A stretch of DNA of 64,000 nucleotides, from assembly GCA_964464925.1 (NCBI GenBank), contig CAYXLI010000010.1, positions 161,984 through 225,983 on the forward strand, given 5' to 3'. Shown in pieces: positions 1 through 8,569 of the stretch. The DNA is from CAYXLI01 sp964464925. GTDB taxonomy: Bacteria > Acidobacteriota > Terriglobia > Bryobacterales > Bryobacteraceae. A program made the translations under genes and the position numbers. Positions within the stretch are counted from its first letter, which is position 1. Each line of letters begins with the position of its first letter. The notes under the pieces are model-generated. The model saw only the letters and a list, made by a program, of their open reading frames with translations, did not search any database and was not told the DNA's origin.

Positions 1-549
1 ATGCAGAAGAGCACCGCCCTCAAGGACGCTATTATCTCCGCAAGCGGCCTTCTGAACGGGCGGCGCGCGAATATTTGCGCGCTTGAGTTGAAGTTCATCG
101 GCGGAAGTATGGGCGCTGTGATGGGCGAAAAAATCACCCGTGCTATCGAACGTTCGCTGGCCCACAAAGTCCCACTGATCGTGGTCTCCGCGTCCGGCGG
201 AGCGCGCATGCAGGAAGGCGCGATCAGTTTGATGCAGTTAGCGAAAATCAGCTCTGCTCTTATGCGTTTGGACGATGCCCGCATCCCGTATATCAGCGTA
301 CTTACCGATCCGACGACCGGGGGTGTAACGGCGAGTTTCGCAATGCTTGGCGACCTGAACATCGCCGAACCTGGTGCACTGATCGGTTTTGCGGGCCCTC
401 GGGTGATTGAGCAGACCATTCGGCAGAAACTGCCAGAAGGCTTTCAGCGGAGTGAGTTTCTGCTGAAGCATGGTTTTCTCGACGCGGTTGTGGCCCGCGG
501 CGACATGAAGAACTACCTCGCCAACGCACTTGATTTCTTCTGCATATAG
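1..549 (+). CDS. accD: Acetyl-CoA carboxylase carboxyltransferase subunit beta, C-terminal part
   Basis: This is the C-terminal 182 residues of AccD, which with AccA transfers the carboxyl group from carboxybiotin to acetyl-CoA to make malonyl-CoA for fatty-acid synthesis in the cytoplasm. The crotonase-like carboxyltransferase core is clear: [12 protein letters not shown] (about 35-46), [11 protein letters not shown] (about 63-73) and [17 protein letters not shown] (about 102-118), which carry the oxyanion-hole glycines. A full AccD is about 280-300 residues, so the N-terminal third, including the four-Cys zinc ribbon, lies left of the window. The ATG at position 1 is an internal Met, not a start. 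The following gene begins 12 nt downstream and may be cotranscribed. Confidence 0.95.
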   Translation: MQKSTALKDAIISASGLLNGRRANICALELKFIGGSMGAVMGEKITRAIERSLAHKVPLIVVSASGGARMQEGAISLMQLAKISSALMRLDDARIPYISVLTDPTTGGVTASFAMLGDLNIAEPGALIGFAGPRVIEQTIRQKLPEGFQRSEFLLKHGFLDAVVARGDMKNYLANALDFFCI

Positions 550-561
550 AATCGAAAGACA

Positions 562-2025
562 ATGCGATGGCTGCCGTGCCTTACTTGCCTGTATCCTGCT
601 TACTGGCTCGGCTCGTCCTGCGTGCATGCATTGCCGGCATTCCTGACCGCTGCCTTCCTCCGCTCCCACGTTGAAATCCTCGCGAACTGGACTGGCATGT
701 TTGCGCAGGCTTCGGGCATGCGAACATACTTCCTTCCCGCGACGGCGGGTGCGCTGGCGCTGATTCTCGTCATCCTATTCCTGGTTTCGCGCGTGCAGCG
801 TGCAGTTGCCGGATGGCTCGCCATCGCAGTGGGGTCTGCCGGATTATGGCGGTTCGCGACGTTTTTTCTATTCGGAAGTGGCCGCCGAACCGGTGTTTGG
901 ATCGGTATTCTGTTTCTGATTCCCGTCTCATTGGGCATTCGCTGGTTGTTCCGGCAGCCGCGGCCAGGCTGGGGAGCCGCCGTCGCAGTAACTGTGCTCG
1001 CCGTTGTGCTGGGCGTATGCGCGAAGGCGTTCGAACGGCAGACGCGCGAACAGCGCCGAGCCTCTGAGCGGGCTCTGCTCGAATCTGCGCCACCATTGCC
1101 GCGAACGGATTTTCCGCGTGTGATCAGGTTCCAGAAGGGGGTCAATTTCACTGCAGAGGCCCCGGGCGGCTATTTCTCCGGAAACGTTCAGCCGATGCTG
1201 CAACAACTGCGCGGCATGGGGGTGGACGCGATCGCCCTCATCCCTTATGGATCAAATCGGAAGGGTTCACCGCAGATTGGCATGAATATGGGTATGGAGC
1301 GCGATGAAGGCATCGAGAGGGTGTCGCGCATTGCCCACGCCCTCGGCATGAGTGTGATGCTCAAGCCTCAACTCTGGATTTTTCCCGGCTTCCCTGGCGA
1401 CCAGGAGTTCGCGAACGATTCCGACAGGCGTGCCTGGTTCGAGCAGTATCTGCGTTTTGCGGAGCACAATGCGGAACTCGCCCGGCGCGTTCACGCGGAC
1501 GTCCTCTGCGTAGGTGTCGAGTTCGTGAAACTGACCCGCTATGAATCCGATTGGCGCCGCATCATCGCGCGATCGCGCGAACTCTACCCAGGACCGCTCG
1601 TCTATGCGGCCACTCAGGGCGATGAGTTCGAGAACGTGAAGTTCTGGGATGCACTCGATTACGTCGGCCTGAACGATTACTATCCGCTTCCGGATTCACT
1701 TGCGATGAATGGTGTGCTGCAGCGCATCACGGCCGTGCAGAGCCGTTACAAGAAACCAGTCATCCTGACTGAGGTAGGTTTCACGAGCATGATAGCTCCG
1801 CACAAAGAGCCGTGGGGAGAAAATCCGCGGGCGATCTCCATGGAGGACCAGGCCCGATGCTACGAATCCCTGTTGCGCGCCATGTACAAACAACCATGGC
1901 TGGCGGGCATGTATTGGTGGAAAGTCGGGACAGACGGACACGGCGGTCCTGACGATGGATCCTTCACACCGTGGAAAAAGCCGGCGATGCAGGTTCTGTC
2001 TATGTGGTACGCGCGGCCGCGGTAG
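562..2025 (+). CDS. Membrane-anchored GH113-like glycoside hydrolase
   Basis: The N-terminal 155 residues hold about four hydrophobic membrane segments (near 54-76, 82-98, 111-131, 138-153). Residues 188-487 form a TIM-barrel glycosidase-like domain. It resembles GH113 (endo-beta-mannanase-type) proteins: it opens with KGVNF, carries a GVEF motif with Glu320 as likely acid/base, and TEVGF with Glu404 as likely nucleophile, followed by a GMYWWK strand near the end. The catalytic part probably faces the periplasm and may act on mannan or another envelope or plant polysaccharide; that is inference. The start is uncertain: ATG at 562 has only a weak GAAAG upstream, and Met codons at 697 and 718 would still leave all the membrane segments. 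Confidence 0.8.
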   Translation: MRWLPCLTCLYPAYWLGSSCVHALPAFLTAAFLRSHVEILANWTGMFAQASGMRTYFLPATAGALALILVILFLVSRVQRAVAGWLAIAVGSAGLWRFATFFLFGSGRRTGVWIGILFLIPVSLGIRWLFRQPRPGWGAAVAVTVLAVVLGVCAKAFERQTREQRRASERALLESAPPLPRTDFPRVIRFQKGVNFTAEAPGGYFSGNVQPMLQQLRGMGVDAIALIPYGSNRKGSPQIGMNMGMERDEGIERVSRIAHALGMSVMLKPQLWIFPGFPGDQEFANDSDRRAWFEQYLRFAEHNAELARRVHADVLCVGVEFVKLTRYESDWRRIIARSRELYPGPLVYAATQGDEFENVKFWDALDYVGLNDYYPLPDSLAMNGVLQRITAVQSRYKKPVILTEVGFTSMIAPHKEPWGENPRAISMEDQARCYESLLRAMYKQPWLAGMYWWKVGTDGHGGPDDGSFTPWKKPAMQVLSMWYARPR

Positions 2026-2033
2026 CTTGCCGT

Positions 2034-2711
2034 TTACGCCGGGAAATACTGCCGCACGGTGTTGAAACTGGCCTGGATGAACTCGGTCGCAATCCTGGTA
2101 GCTGTGGCTTCATCGTCTCCGACAACCGGCACAATTACCCGAACCAGAGCCGTGTCCGAACGGTTATACCGGATTGCGTCGGCGATCGAAAAAAATCGCG
2201 CGCGGTATTCACTGGCCACCACGCGATCTCTCGATTGATACCAGTACATGACGATGCTCTTGCTGTCGCCCTTCGCTACCAGGTAACGGTTGACTTCGAT
2301 GGGACCGCGCCCAGGCACATCGATATGGACGAATTCCGATACGGACGGCACCCAGCCGCTGCCGGGCAGGCAGTTTTTCGGAGAGTGGGGCATCTGCCCG
2401 GTACGCTGCGTCTTGAAGTAGGCAACGAACAAATGTGCGGGCAACGGGGCTCCGGGCCGGCCGTAGGACCGCGTCAGCAACTCGTCCGCTTTCAGCACAT
2501 CCTGCGTCTCTTTATCGACAACGCCTTCCTGCAGCAAACGCCAGTCCCCGATCTGAGCCGGAACTTCGCTAAGCGGCTTCTTCGGCGCAATCGCTTCGTT
2601 GCGGGTCATGCCGTATGTAATTACGGCCTGCAGGATCAGCACAGCCGTAAGGATCTGTGCGGCCCGCGAGTTCAGAAAACCGCGTTCACTTTGGCTGTTG
2701 GGCAAGGACAT
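2034..2711 (-). CDS. EpsI family protein (exosortase-associated)
   Basis: This is an EpsI-type protein of 225 residues with one N-terminal membrane anchor (about 16-34) and a periplasmic domain. The family hallmark HSPKNCLPGSGW is at 109-120. EpsI proteins are usually encoded with, or fused to, exosortases and are needed for export or modification of exopolysaccharide or PEP-CTERM proteins; the exact biochemistry is unknown. Its start lies inside the end of the exosortase gene (26-nt overlap), so the pair is surely cotranscribed. No polysaccharide polymerase or PEP-CTERM protein gene sits beside it in this window. Confidence 0.88.
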   Translation of the reverse strand: MSLPNSQSERGFLNSRAAQILTAVLILQAVITYGMTRNEAIAPKKPLSEVPAQIGDWRLLQEGVVDKETQDVLKADELLTRSYGRPGAPLPAHLFVAYFKTQRTGQMPHSPKNCLPGSGWVPSVSEFVHIDVPGRGPIEVNRYLVAKGDSKSIVMYWYQSRDRVVASEYRARFFSIADAIRYNRSDTALVRVIVPVVGDDEATATRIATEFIQASFNTVRQYFPA

Positions 2712-3582
2712 AGGCGTTGACGACTCTCGAAATGAGTTGATGGACGAAAATGAGGATCGCGAGCGCGATCATGAAAATGACCCAGCCGGACATCTCGTGC
2801 GGAAGTCCGGTCGCCAGATCGGGGCGGATCTCGCTCATGATGCCCGTAAGTGTTACCCGGCCGGCGTTCGCCACGATGGCGATCGGAATGGTGCACAGGA
2901 ACAGAACCCAGCGCATCCAGCGGCGCTGGTCAAAGAAGTACGCATAAACAAGGGAAAGAAACGTGAGGGAAAGGAGGGATCGGATGCCGCTGCATGCTTC
3001 CACAACCGATAGTTTCTGGCTGGGCAATTCCAGGACGTTTCCATCGCGGAGCACGGGAACCCCCATCAATTCGAGAGCTGTGGCCGCGACTTGACTGGCA
3101 AACAATTGCAATGGAAATGTAATCCGGTTGTAGATAATGGCCGGAATCGGCACCATGAAAACCAGAAGCATCAACGGGAAGGCTAGAATCCTGAGGGCTT
3201 GGGTTCCGCCGAGGAAAAGCACGGTTCCCACAACAGATTCGATAAAGGCCATGCGCGTGGTGAACAATTCCGCGCCGATCGTCGCGATATACAGTTGAAA
3301 TCCCGAAAATAGTACGATTGCCAGTCCCCAGTAGTTTGGCTTCAGGTCGATAGCCAGCAACTTCTCCCGGTTTTGCCACGCGATGTAGGCGGCAACGACA
3401 GGGACGAAGAAGCCATGTCCCATGTCTTCATCGTTGTTCCACTGTTTCACCAGCATCCACAAAACGGGTGCATAGCAAAGGACCAGGAGGGCGGAGAACC
3501 AGCCAATGGTAAGCCAATCGAAATTGCGCTTCGGGGGTTGGTTTACGGGTGCGGGCGTTACAGGCGCGGCTACAGAGCTCAT
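2686..3582 (-). CDS. Exosortase (archaeosortase/exosortase family)
   Basis: This is a polytopic membrane protein of 298 residues with about eight hydrophobic segments. The exosortase catalytic residues are visible in order: Cys197 in VEACSGIRS, Arg242 in NAGRVTLTG and His262 in LPHEMSGW. Exosortases are cysteine transpeptidases that cut C-terminal PEP-CTERM-type sorting signals in the inner membrane and hand the substrate to the envelope. The normal family length and intact triad suggest an active enzyme. It heads a two-gene unit with the EpsI-type gene and is divergent from the S55-domain gene at 3660, with 77 nt between them. I found no PEP-CTERM substrate in this window, so the targets must be elsewhere. 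Confidence 0.93.
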   Translation of the reverse strand: MSSVAAPVTPAPVNQPPKRNFDWLTIGWFSALLVLCYAPVLWMLVKQWNNDEDMGHGFFVPVVAAYIAWQNREKLLAIDLKPNYWGLAIVLFSGFQLYIATIGAELFTTRMAFIESVVGTVLFLGGTQALRILAFPLMLLVFMVPIPAIIYNRITFPLQLFASQVAATALELMGVPVLRDGNVLELPSQKLSVVEACSGIRSLLSLTFLSLVYAYFFDQRRWMRWVLFLCTIPIAIVANAGRVTLTGIMSEIRPDLATGLPHEMSGWVIFMIALAILIFVHQLISRVVNAYVLAQQPK

Positions 3583-3659
3583 TCGTGGACCACGGATTCG
3601 ACGATTGAAACAGCTTTTCGTACCAGACCAGCAGCCGCCAGACGTCTAGAATAGAGTCA

Positions 3660-5426
3660 GTGACCCGCTACAGGTTACCCAATTATTTTACAACGATCGC
3701 CAGCCTCGTGTTCGCCGTCAATGCGCTGGGCGGTCCCGCCTTCTTCCCTCTGAGGGATATCAGGGAAGGTATGCGCGGCGTGGGCCGGACCGTGTTCCAG
3801 GGCGACCGCGTCGAGGAATTCCAGGTGGAAATCCTCGGTGTGCTGGAAAATGCAGGTCCTAAGCAGTCCATTATCCTGGCGCGTGTCTCCGGCGGACCGC
3901 TGGAGCGAACCGGGGTGATGCAGGGGATGAGCGGCAGTCCGGTTTATATCGACGGGAAGCTGGTTGGGGCGCTCGCGATGGCCTTTCCTTTCTCTAAAGA
4001 GCCGATTGCGGGAATTCGGCCGATTGAGGAGATGGTTCAGGTTGCCGCAGGTGGCGGACCACTCGCGCAGGTGCAAGGAGCGGTACAACTCGCCGATACT
4101 TCTCTCACGGCTCATTTCCCGAAGCGGGAAGAGGCGCGCGAATCCAAGCTGGCGGAAATCATGACCCCGATCTCGTTCAGCGGGTTTACTCATAACACTC
4201 TCGAGGCATTCGGGATCCAGTTGCGCGCACTTGGGCTGGAGCCTCAGCAGGGCGTTTCCGGGGGCGCCACGTCCAGCGCAAGAAAACAGAACAATGCGCC
4301 TCTGGAGCCCGGGTCCATGATCAGCGTCCAGATGATTACCGGAGATATGAGCGTAGGCGCAGATGGAACGGTCACCCACATCGACGGAAATAAAATCTAC
4401 GCGTTCGGTCATCGATTCATGGCGCTCGGCAACGCGGATATGCCGTTCTCCCGTTCCAATGTGATCACGCTGCTGCCAAACCTGCAGTCATCCTTCAAGA
4501 TCTCAACGAGCGGCGATTTCCTGGGCACAATCACATCGGATCGCAATGCGGCTATCGTCGGGGAGCTTTCCAGAAAGCCCCGCATGATCCCATTAAACAT
4601 CTGGATAAAAGGTGCTGCCCCGATGAAGTACCACATGGAGATGGTCAACGATCCGCTGTTGTCTCCACTGCTATTGCAGATGGCTCTTTATTCGACGCTG
4701 GACGCCACTGAGCGTACGCTCGGGCGTGGCAGCGTCGCCGTGCTCGGCAAAATTGAATTTGAGGGCTTGCCGCCGGTGGAGATCCATAATATTTTCGCGG
4801 GGGACTTCAATGTACCCTTGCAAGCGGCTCTTTCAACAGCGCTTCCGCTCGGCTATGCGCTCCAGAACAATACGGATGGCCTCAAGCTCCGAAGTGCATC
4901 TTTGGAAGTCGAGTCGTATACGGAGAAGCGGCAATTGCAAATCGATCAGGTCTGGGCATCGCGGCGCGAAGCCCATCCGGGCGAAGAATTCACGATTACG
5001 GCTCTACTGGAGGGCGATCACGGTCAGGAGGTTCGGCGCGAACTGAAGTACCAGGTACCGGTAGGTGCGCCGACCGGCCCTCTCTACATAACCGTAGGCG
5101 ACGGAACCACCACCAACGTTGCGGATTACCAGCAGTTCTCGCTCACGCAGCCGCGCACTGGCGAACAAATCGTTACGTTCCTGAACAGGCTGCGCGGCAA
5201 CAACCGCGCGTATGTGAGGCTCTGGCGTTCGGATCCCGTCTTTCAAGTGCAAGGCCAGGACCTGGTGAATGCCCCGGCCTCGGTAGCGATGGTGCTCGCC
5301 AAGGCGCAGGGAGCGTACGGATCCAACACGCCTCGCTCCGCCAAAGTTGCCGAGTTGGATATGCCTATTGAGAACGGCTTCGTCGTTACCGGTGCGAAAA
5401 CCATCCAGGTGGATATCAAGGAATGA
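3660..5426 (+). CDS. SpoIVB-like peptidase S55 domain protein
   Basis: This 588-residue protein starts at GTG and has an N-terminal hydrophobic export signal (about 8-25). The S55-like part holds GMRGVGRTVF (37-46), VEILGVLENAGP (56-67), the serine motif GMSGSPVYIDGK (89-100, Ser91) and a later histidine motif YAFGHRF (247-253, His251). In SpoIVB, as I recall it, the His motif comes before the GMSGSP motif, so the order here looks permuted. The C-terminal 250 residues look like beta-rich domains. The partner gene downstream overlaps by 4 nt. S55 was first known from sporulation signalling, but here it is probably an exported protease or processing factor; its substrate is unknown. Confidence 0.82.
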   Translation: MTRYRLPNYFTTIASLVFAVNALGGPAFFPLRDIREGMRGVGRTVFQGDRVEEFQVEILGVLENAGPKQSIILARVSGGPLERTGVMQGMSGSPVYIDGKLVGALAMAFPFSKEPIAGIRPIEEMVQVAAGGGPLAQVQGAVQLADTSLTAHFPKREEARESKLAEIMTPISFSGFTHNTLEAFGIQLRALGLEPQQGVSGGATSSARKQNNAPLEPGSMISVQMITGDMSVGADGTVTHIDGNKIYAFGHRFMALGNADMPFSRSNVITLLPNLQSSFKISTSGDFLGTITSDRNAAIVGELSRKPRMIPLNIWIKGAAPMKYHMEMVNDPLLSPLLLQMALYSTLDATERTLGRGSVAVLGKIEFEGLPPVEIHNIFAGDFNVPLQAALSTALPLGYALQNNTDGLKLRSASLEVESYTEKRQLQIDQVWASRREAHPGEEFTITALLEGDHGQEVRRELKYQVPVGAPTGPLYITVGDGTTTNVADYQQFSLTQPRTGEQIVTFLNRLRGNNRAYVRLWRSDPVFQVQGQDLVNAPASVAMVLAKAQGAYGSNTPRSAKVAELDMPIENGFVVTGAKTIQVDIKE

Positions 5427-7681
5427 TACGAGGTTTACTGCTCCTCTTCACCGCTGCCGGTTTGACGCAGGCGGCCAACACGGCTGCCTGGGAGCTGAAC
5501 AATTATCAGGATTTTTCTAAGGGGAAGTTCAGTGGGCTGTCCCTCAGCCGCGACGGGCGCATGACGCTCGCGCCCGCGATGCAGACTCTGTTCGCGTCGG
5601 AGCAGCCCTATGTATGGAGCGTTGCCCAGTCGTCCAATGGAAGCGTGTATTTCGGCACAGGCCACCGGGGCCGGGTATTTGCGGTTGATCCAGCCGGCAA
5701 GGGATCGGTCTTGTGGACTTCTTCGCAGCCGGAAGTATTTGCGGTCACCGTGGCGCAGGATGGAACCGTCTACGCGGGCTCCTCTCCCGATGGCAAAGTT
5801 TACCGGATCAAGGATGGAAAGGTGGCGGAGTTCTTCACGCCTAAGGCTCATTACATATGGGCGCTGCATGTGGGCGCGGATGGGTCAGTCTTCGTGGGTA
5901 CTGGTGACCCGGGGCGCGTTTACCGCGTCAGTCCGAACGGGCAGGGTGAAGTCTATTTCGACAGTGGCCAGATGCACATCACGTGCCTGAATACCGACGG
6001 TCGCGGGGCGCTCCTGGCGGGCAGTGAGCCGAATGGGCTGCTCTATCGCATTTCCGCTAAGGACAAAGCCTTCGTGCTGTACGACAGCAACCTGCCGGAA
6101 ATCCGTTCGATCTCGGTTGCTCCAGATGGCACTATCTACGCAGCCGCTCTCGGCGGGTCGATATCGCAAAAGACAACTGCCGCCACCAGCGGCGGCACAT
6201 CAGTCACGAGCACCACCACAGTGACCGCGCCGGCCACCACGATCACGGTCACCGACGAAGCCGCCAGCCAGAATGCAGCCGAGATCAAGCCGCCGAAGAC
6301 CGAGGCATCCAAGCAGCAAAATACGGTGCAAGCTGTGACAGCGCCTACTCCCCAGGTAGTCGAGATGATGGGTGTAGAAAAATCCGCGGTCTACCGCATC
6401 AACCCCGACAATACGGTGGAAACCTTGTGGACCTCTAAAGACGAAAACGCGTATGACTTGTTGGTGTGGGGCAAGGAACTCCTGTTCGGGACGGATCAGC
6501 AGGGGCGGATTTACCGTCTTGGCGCAGACCGCCGGCTGACGCTGCTGGCCCAAACGAATGAAGGCGAGACAACGCGGCTGCTGCCTTCTCCGGATCGCAA
6601 ACTGCTGGTTGCAACAGGCACTATGGGGAAACTGGTCCGCCTGTCTGACACGCCAGGCGCTTCCGGAGTTTACGAATCGCCCGTGCAGGACGCCTCCACG
6701 GTGGCTCGTTGGGGGCACCTGAGTTGGCGAGCGCAGAACGTTCCCGGCACGAAACTCAGCTTCCGGACACGATCGGGAAATTCAGCTCGGCCTGACAGCA
6801 CTTGGAGCGACTGGTCCGAACCGCTAAGTGATGCGCGAGGCTCCAAAATCGCCAGTCCCAATGCACGCTTCATCCAGTTCAAAGGGGAGTTCACTGGCTC
6901 TAACGGAAACAGTCCGGCCCTGACCGGCGTAACCTTGGCATATCTGCCGCAGAACACGCCGCCCGTTGTGAAGTCGATCAATGTGACAACCCAACTCGGA
7001 GCAGCCCCGGCCACATCGCGCGTCACCGCTCCCGCTTCGACGCCCTCCACCGCAACGTACAGTGTTACGGTGACGGACACAGGGGACGCGACTGCGTCCG
7101 CGGCAACGGGAACACCCACGCAGATGTTATCGAGGGGAGTGTCGCAGCAGATTCTCGTAAGCTGGCAGGCGGAGGATCCCGACGGTGACCGCCTGCTTTA
7201 TTCCGTATATTTTCGTGGTGAGGAAGAGACGGCTTGGAAGCTGTTGCGAGGCAACTTTGCGGAAACCTCGATTCTATTCGATGGCGACGTGTTCGCCGAC
7301 GGGAAATATCTATTCCGCGTAGTTGCGTCGGACAAGCTGTCCAACCCGGGAGGCAGCGCGCGCGAAGCGGAGCTGGTGAGCGCCCCGGTGCTGTTCGACA
7401 ATACGCCTCCTGTCGTAAAGGCAGGCGCTGCAAGGCGCATTGGCAATCGCGTGGAGATCGACATTGAAGCGGCAGACGCGGCGGGCACGCTGCGGCGCGC
7501 CGAATATTCCGTGGACGCGAACACGTGGGTTCCGCTGGAAGCCTTGGACGGAGTGATTGACGGGCCGGAGGAGAAGTTCCTGCTGAGGCTGGAGAACCTG
7601 GCGCCCGGTGAGCACCTGATCGTCATTCGAGTCTATGACTCTTCCAACAATGCAGGGCTCACCAAAGTGCTGGTTCAGTGA
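5423..7681 (+). CDS. Exported beta-propeller protein
   Basis: This is a 752-residue protein with a signal peptide (about 1-17). Repeated propeller-like strands run from about 65 to 250, with recurring patterns such as GSVYFGTG, GTVYAGSS, GSVFVGTG and GTIYAAA spaced about 40 residues apart. A Ser/Thr/Ala-rich linker follows (about 252-315), then further propeller-like strands and Ig- or fibronectin-like beta domains (from about 415), including one beginning near PPVVK. No catalytic motif is seen, so a binding or scaffold role in the periplasm or outer membrane is more likely than enzymatic activity. It overlaps the S55-domain gene by ATGA, which suggests the two products work together, perhaps as protease and partner or substrate. 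Confidence 0.72.
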   Translation: MIRGLLLLFTAAGLTQAANTAAWELNNYQDFSKGKFSGLSLSRDGRMTLAPAMQTLFASEQPYVWSVAQSSNGSVYFGTGHRGRVFAVDPAGKGSVLWTSSQPEVFAVTVAQDGTVYAGSSPDGKVYRIKDGKVAEFFTPKAHYIWALHVGADGSVFVGTGDPGRVYRVSPNGQGEVYFDSGQMHITCLNTDGRGALLAGSEPNGLLYRISAKDKAFVLYDSNLPEIRSISVAPDGTIYAAALGGSISQKTTAATSGGTSVTSTTTVTAPATTITVTDEAASQNAAEIKPPKTEASKQQNTVQAVTAPTPQVVEMMGVEKSAVYRINPDNTVETLWTSKDENAYDLLVWGKELLFGTDQQGRIYRLGADRRLTLLAQTNEGETTRLLPSPDRKLLVATGTMGKLVRLSDTPGASGVYESPVQDASTVARWGHLSWRAQNVPGTKLSFRTRSGNSARPDSTWSDWSEPLSDARGSKIASPNARFIQFKGEFTGSNGNSPALTGVTLAYLPQNTPPVVKSINVTTQLGAAPATSRVTAPASTPSTATYSVTVTDTGDATASAATGTPTQMLSRGVSQQILVSWQAEDPDGDRLLYSVYFRGEEETAWKLLRGNFAETSILFDGDVFADGKYLFRVVASDKLSNPGGSAREAELVSAPVLFDNTPPVVKAGAARRIGNRVEIDIEAADAAGTLRRAEYSVDANTWVPLEALDGVIDGPEEKFLLRLENLAPGEHLIVIRVYDSSNNAGLTKVLVQ

Positions 7682-8488
7682 TTACTGCTGATCGTATCCG
7701 GTAAGACGGCGAACCCAGATGTTCCTGTAGCGAACTGGTGTGCCGTGGTCCTGAAGTCCGAGAGGCTCCTCGGCATCGTGCGGCGAATAGTGGGCGACCT
7801 GTCTGTGCACCATAGCGCCGATAATCTCCTGATGGTCGTGCAGCAAGACGCCGTTTTCGAAGACTGTAACAGTCGCGGGCTTCGCCACTTTGCCGCCTTC
7901 AAACTTCGGCGCCTTGAAGACGATGTCATAGACGTTGTACTGCCCGGTGGGCCTTGAGGCATTCACGAGCGGCGGCCATTGCCCGTAGATCGAACCTGCC
8001 TGGCCGTCGGCGTAGGTCGGATTGTTCCACGAATCCAGTACCTGAATCTCATATCGATGCATGAGCAGTACGCCGCTGTTGCCGCGTGACTGGCTGGACC
8101 CTTTGATCACCTCGGGTGAGGCCCATTCGATGTGTAGCTGGATATCCCCGAACTTTTCTTTAGTGACCAGGTCACCTGTACCGCCGACGCATTCGAAGTA
8201 GCCGCTGCCGAGCTTCCATGCGGCTGGCGCTGCCTGACCTTTCTTGACGTTCTGCCAATGCGAAAGATCCTTCCCATCGAACAGCACGATGGCGTCGGAC
8301 GGGGGTTGGCCGGGCTGCGCGCCCGGGGTGACCATCCTGGGCCGGGGGCGATCGATGTCATGGACTTTCCATTTCTGCCCCGGTAATTGTGGCGTATCGG
8401 AGTATCCGATCGGTTCGGATTTCTGTGCGGCTGCCCAGGACAGAGTCAGGACGCCGGCTGAAACGAGAGTGAAAATGGTGCGGCTCAT
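7682..8488 (-). CDS. Exported DUF1080 (3-keto-disaccharide hydrolase-like) protein
   Basis: DUF1080 proteins have a concanavalin-like jelly-roll fold; some members act on 3-keto-glycosides, and many are secreted proteins of Acidobacteriota, Planctomycetota and Bacteroidota. The signature IVLFDGKDLSHWQ is near residue 70, followed by NSGVLLMHRYEIQVLDS and a typical end, GTPVRYRNIWVRRL. I prefer the internal ATG at 8488, which begins a clean signal peptide ending at WAAAQ; a longer reading from 8548 adds 20 residues of non-signal sequence and runs into the start region of the divergent permease gene. The substrate is not known. Confidence 0.85.
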   Translation of the reverse strand: MSRTIFTLVSAGVLTLSWAAAQKSEPIGYSDTPQLPGQKWKVHDIDRPRPRMVTPGAQPGQPPSDAIVLFDGKDLSHWQNVKKGQAAPAAWKLGSGYFECVGGTGDLVTKEKFGDIQLHIEWASPEVIKGSSQSRGNSGVLLMHRYEIQVLDSWNNPTYADGQAGSIYGQWPPLVNASRPTGQYNVYDIVFKAPKFEGGKVAKPATVTVFENGVLLHDHQEIIGAMVHRQVAHYSPHDAEEPLGLQDHGTPVRYRNIWVRRLTGYDQQ

Positions 8489-8554
8489 AGAACGCAGAAA
8501 CAGATTATCAGAATGTTGGGAACTTCGAAGGTTTTCGTGCGTACTCACCTATTT

Positions 8555-8561
8555 GAGGAGG
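8555..8561 (+). promoter_or_regulatory. Shine-Dalgarno GAGGAGG that fixes a TTG start
   Basis: GAGGAGG lies 8 nt before TTG at 8570, the start chosen for the ADOP permease. The upstream in-frame ATG at 8513 has no comparable site, and starting there would put this sequence inside the gene. Confidence 0.7.
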
Positions 8562-8569
8562 CACTGTCC

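Noticed and set aside
1971..2720. Plus-strand open frame of 249 codons over the EpsI gene
   Set aside because: It is the complement of a clear EpsI family protein and has no family pattern of its own.
3660..7681. PEP-CTERM substrate for the neighbouring exosortase
   Set aside because: Neither the S55 protein nor the propeller protein ends with a PEP motif, a hydrophobic segment and a basic tail.
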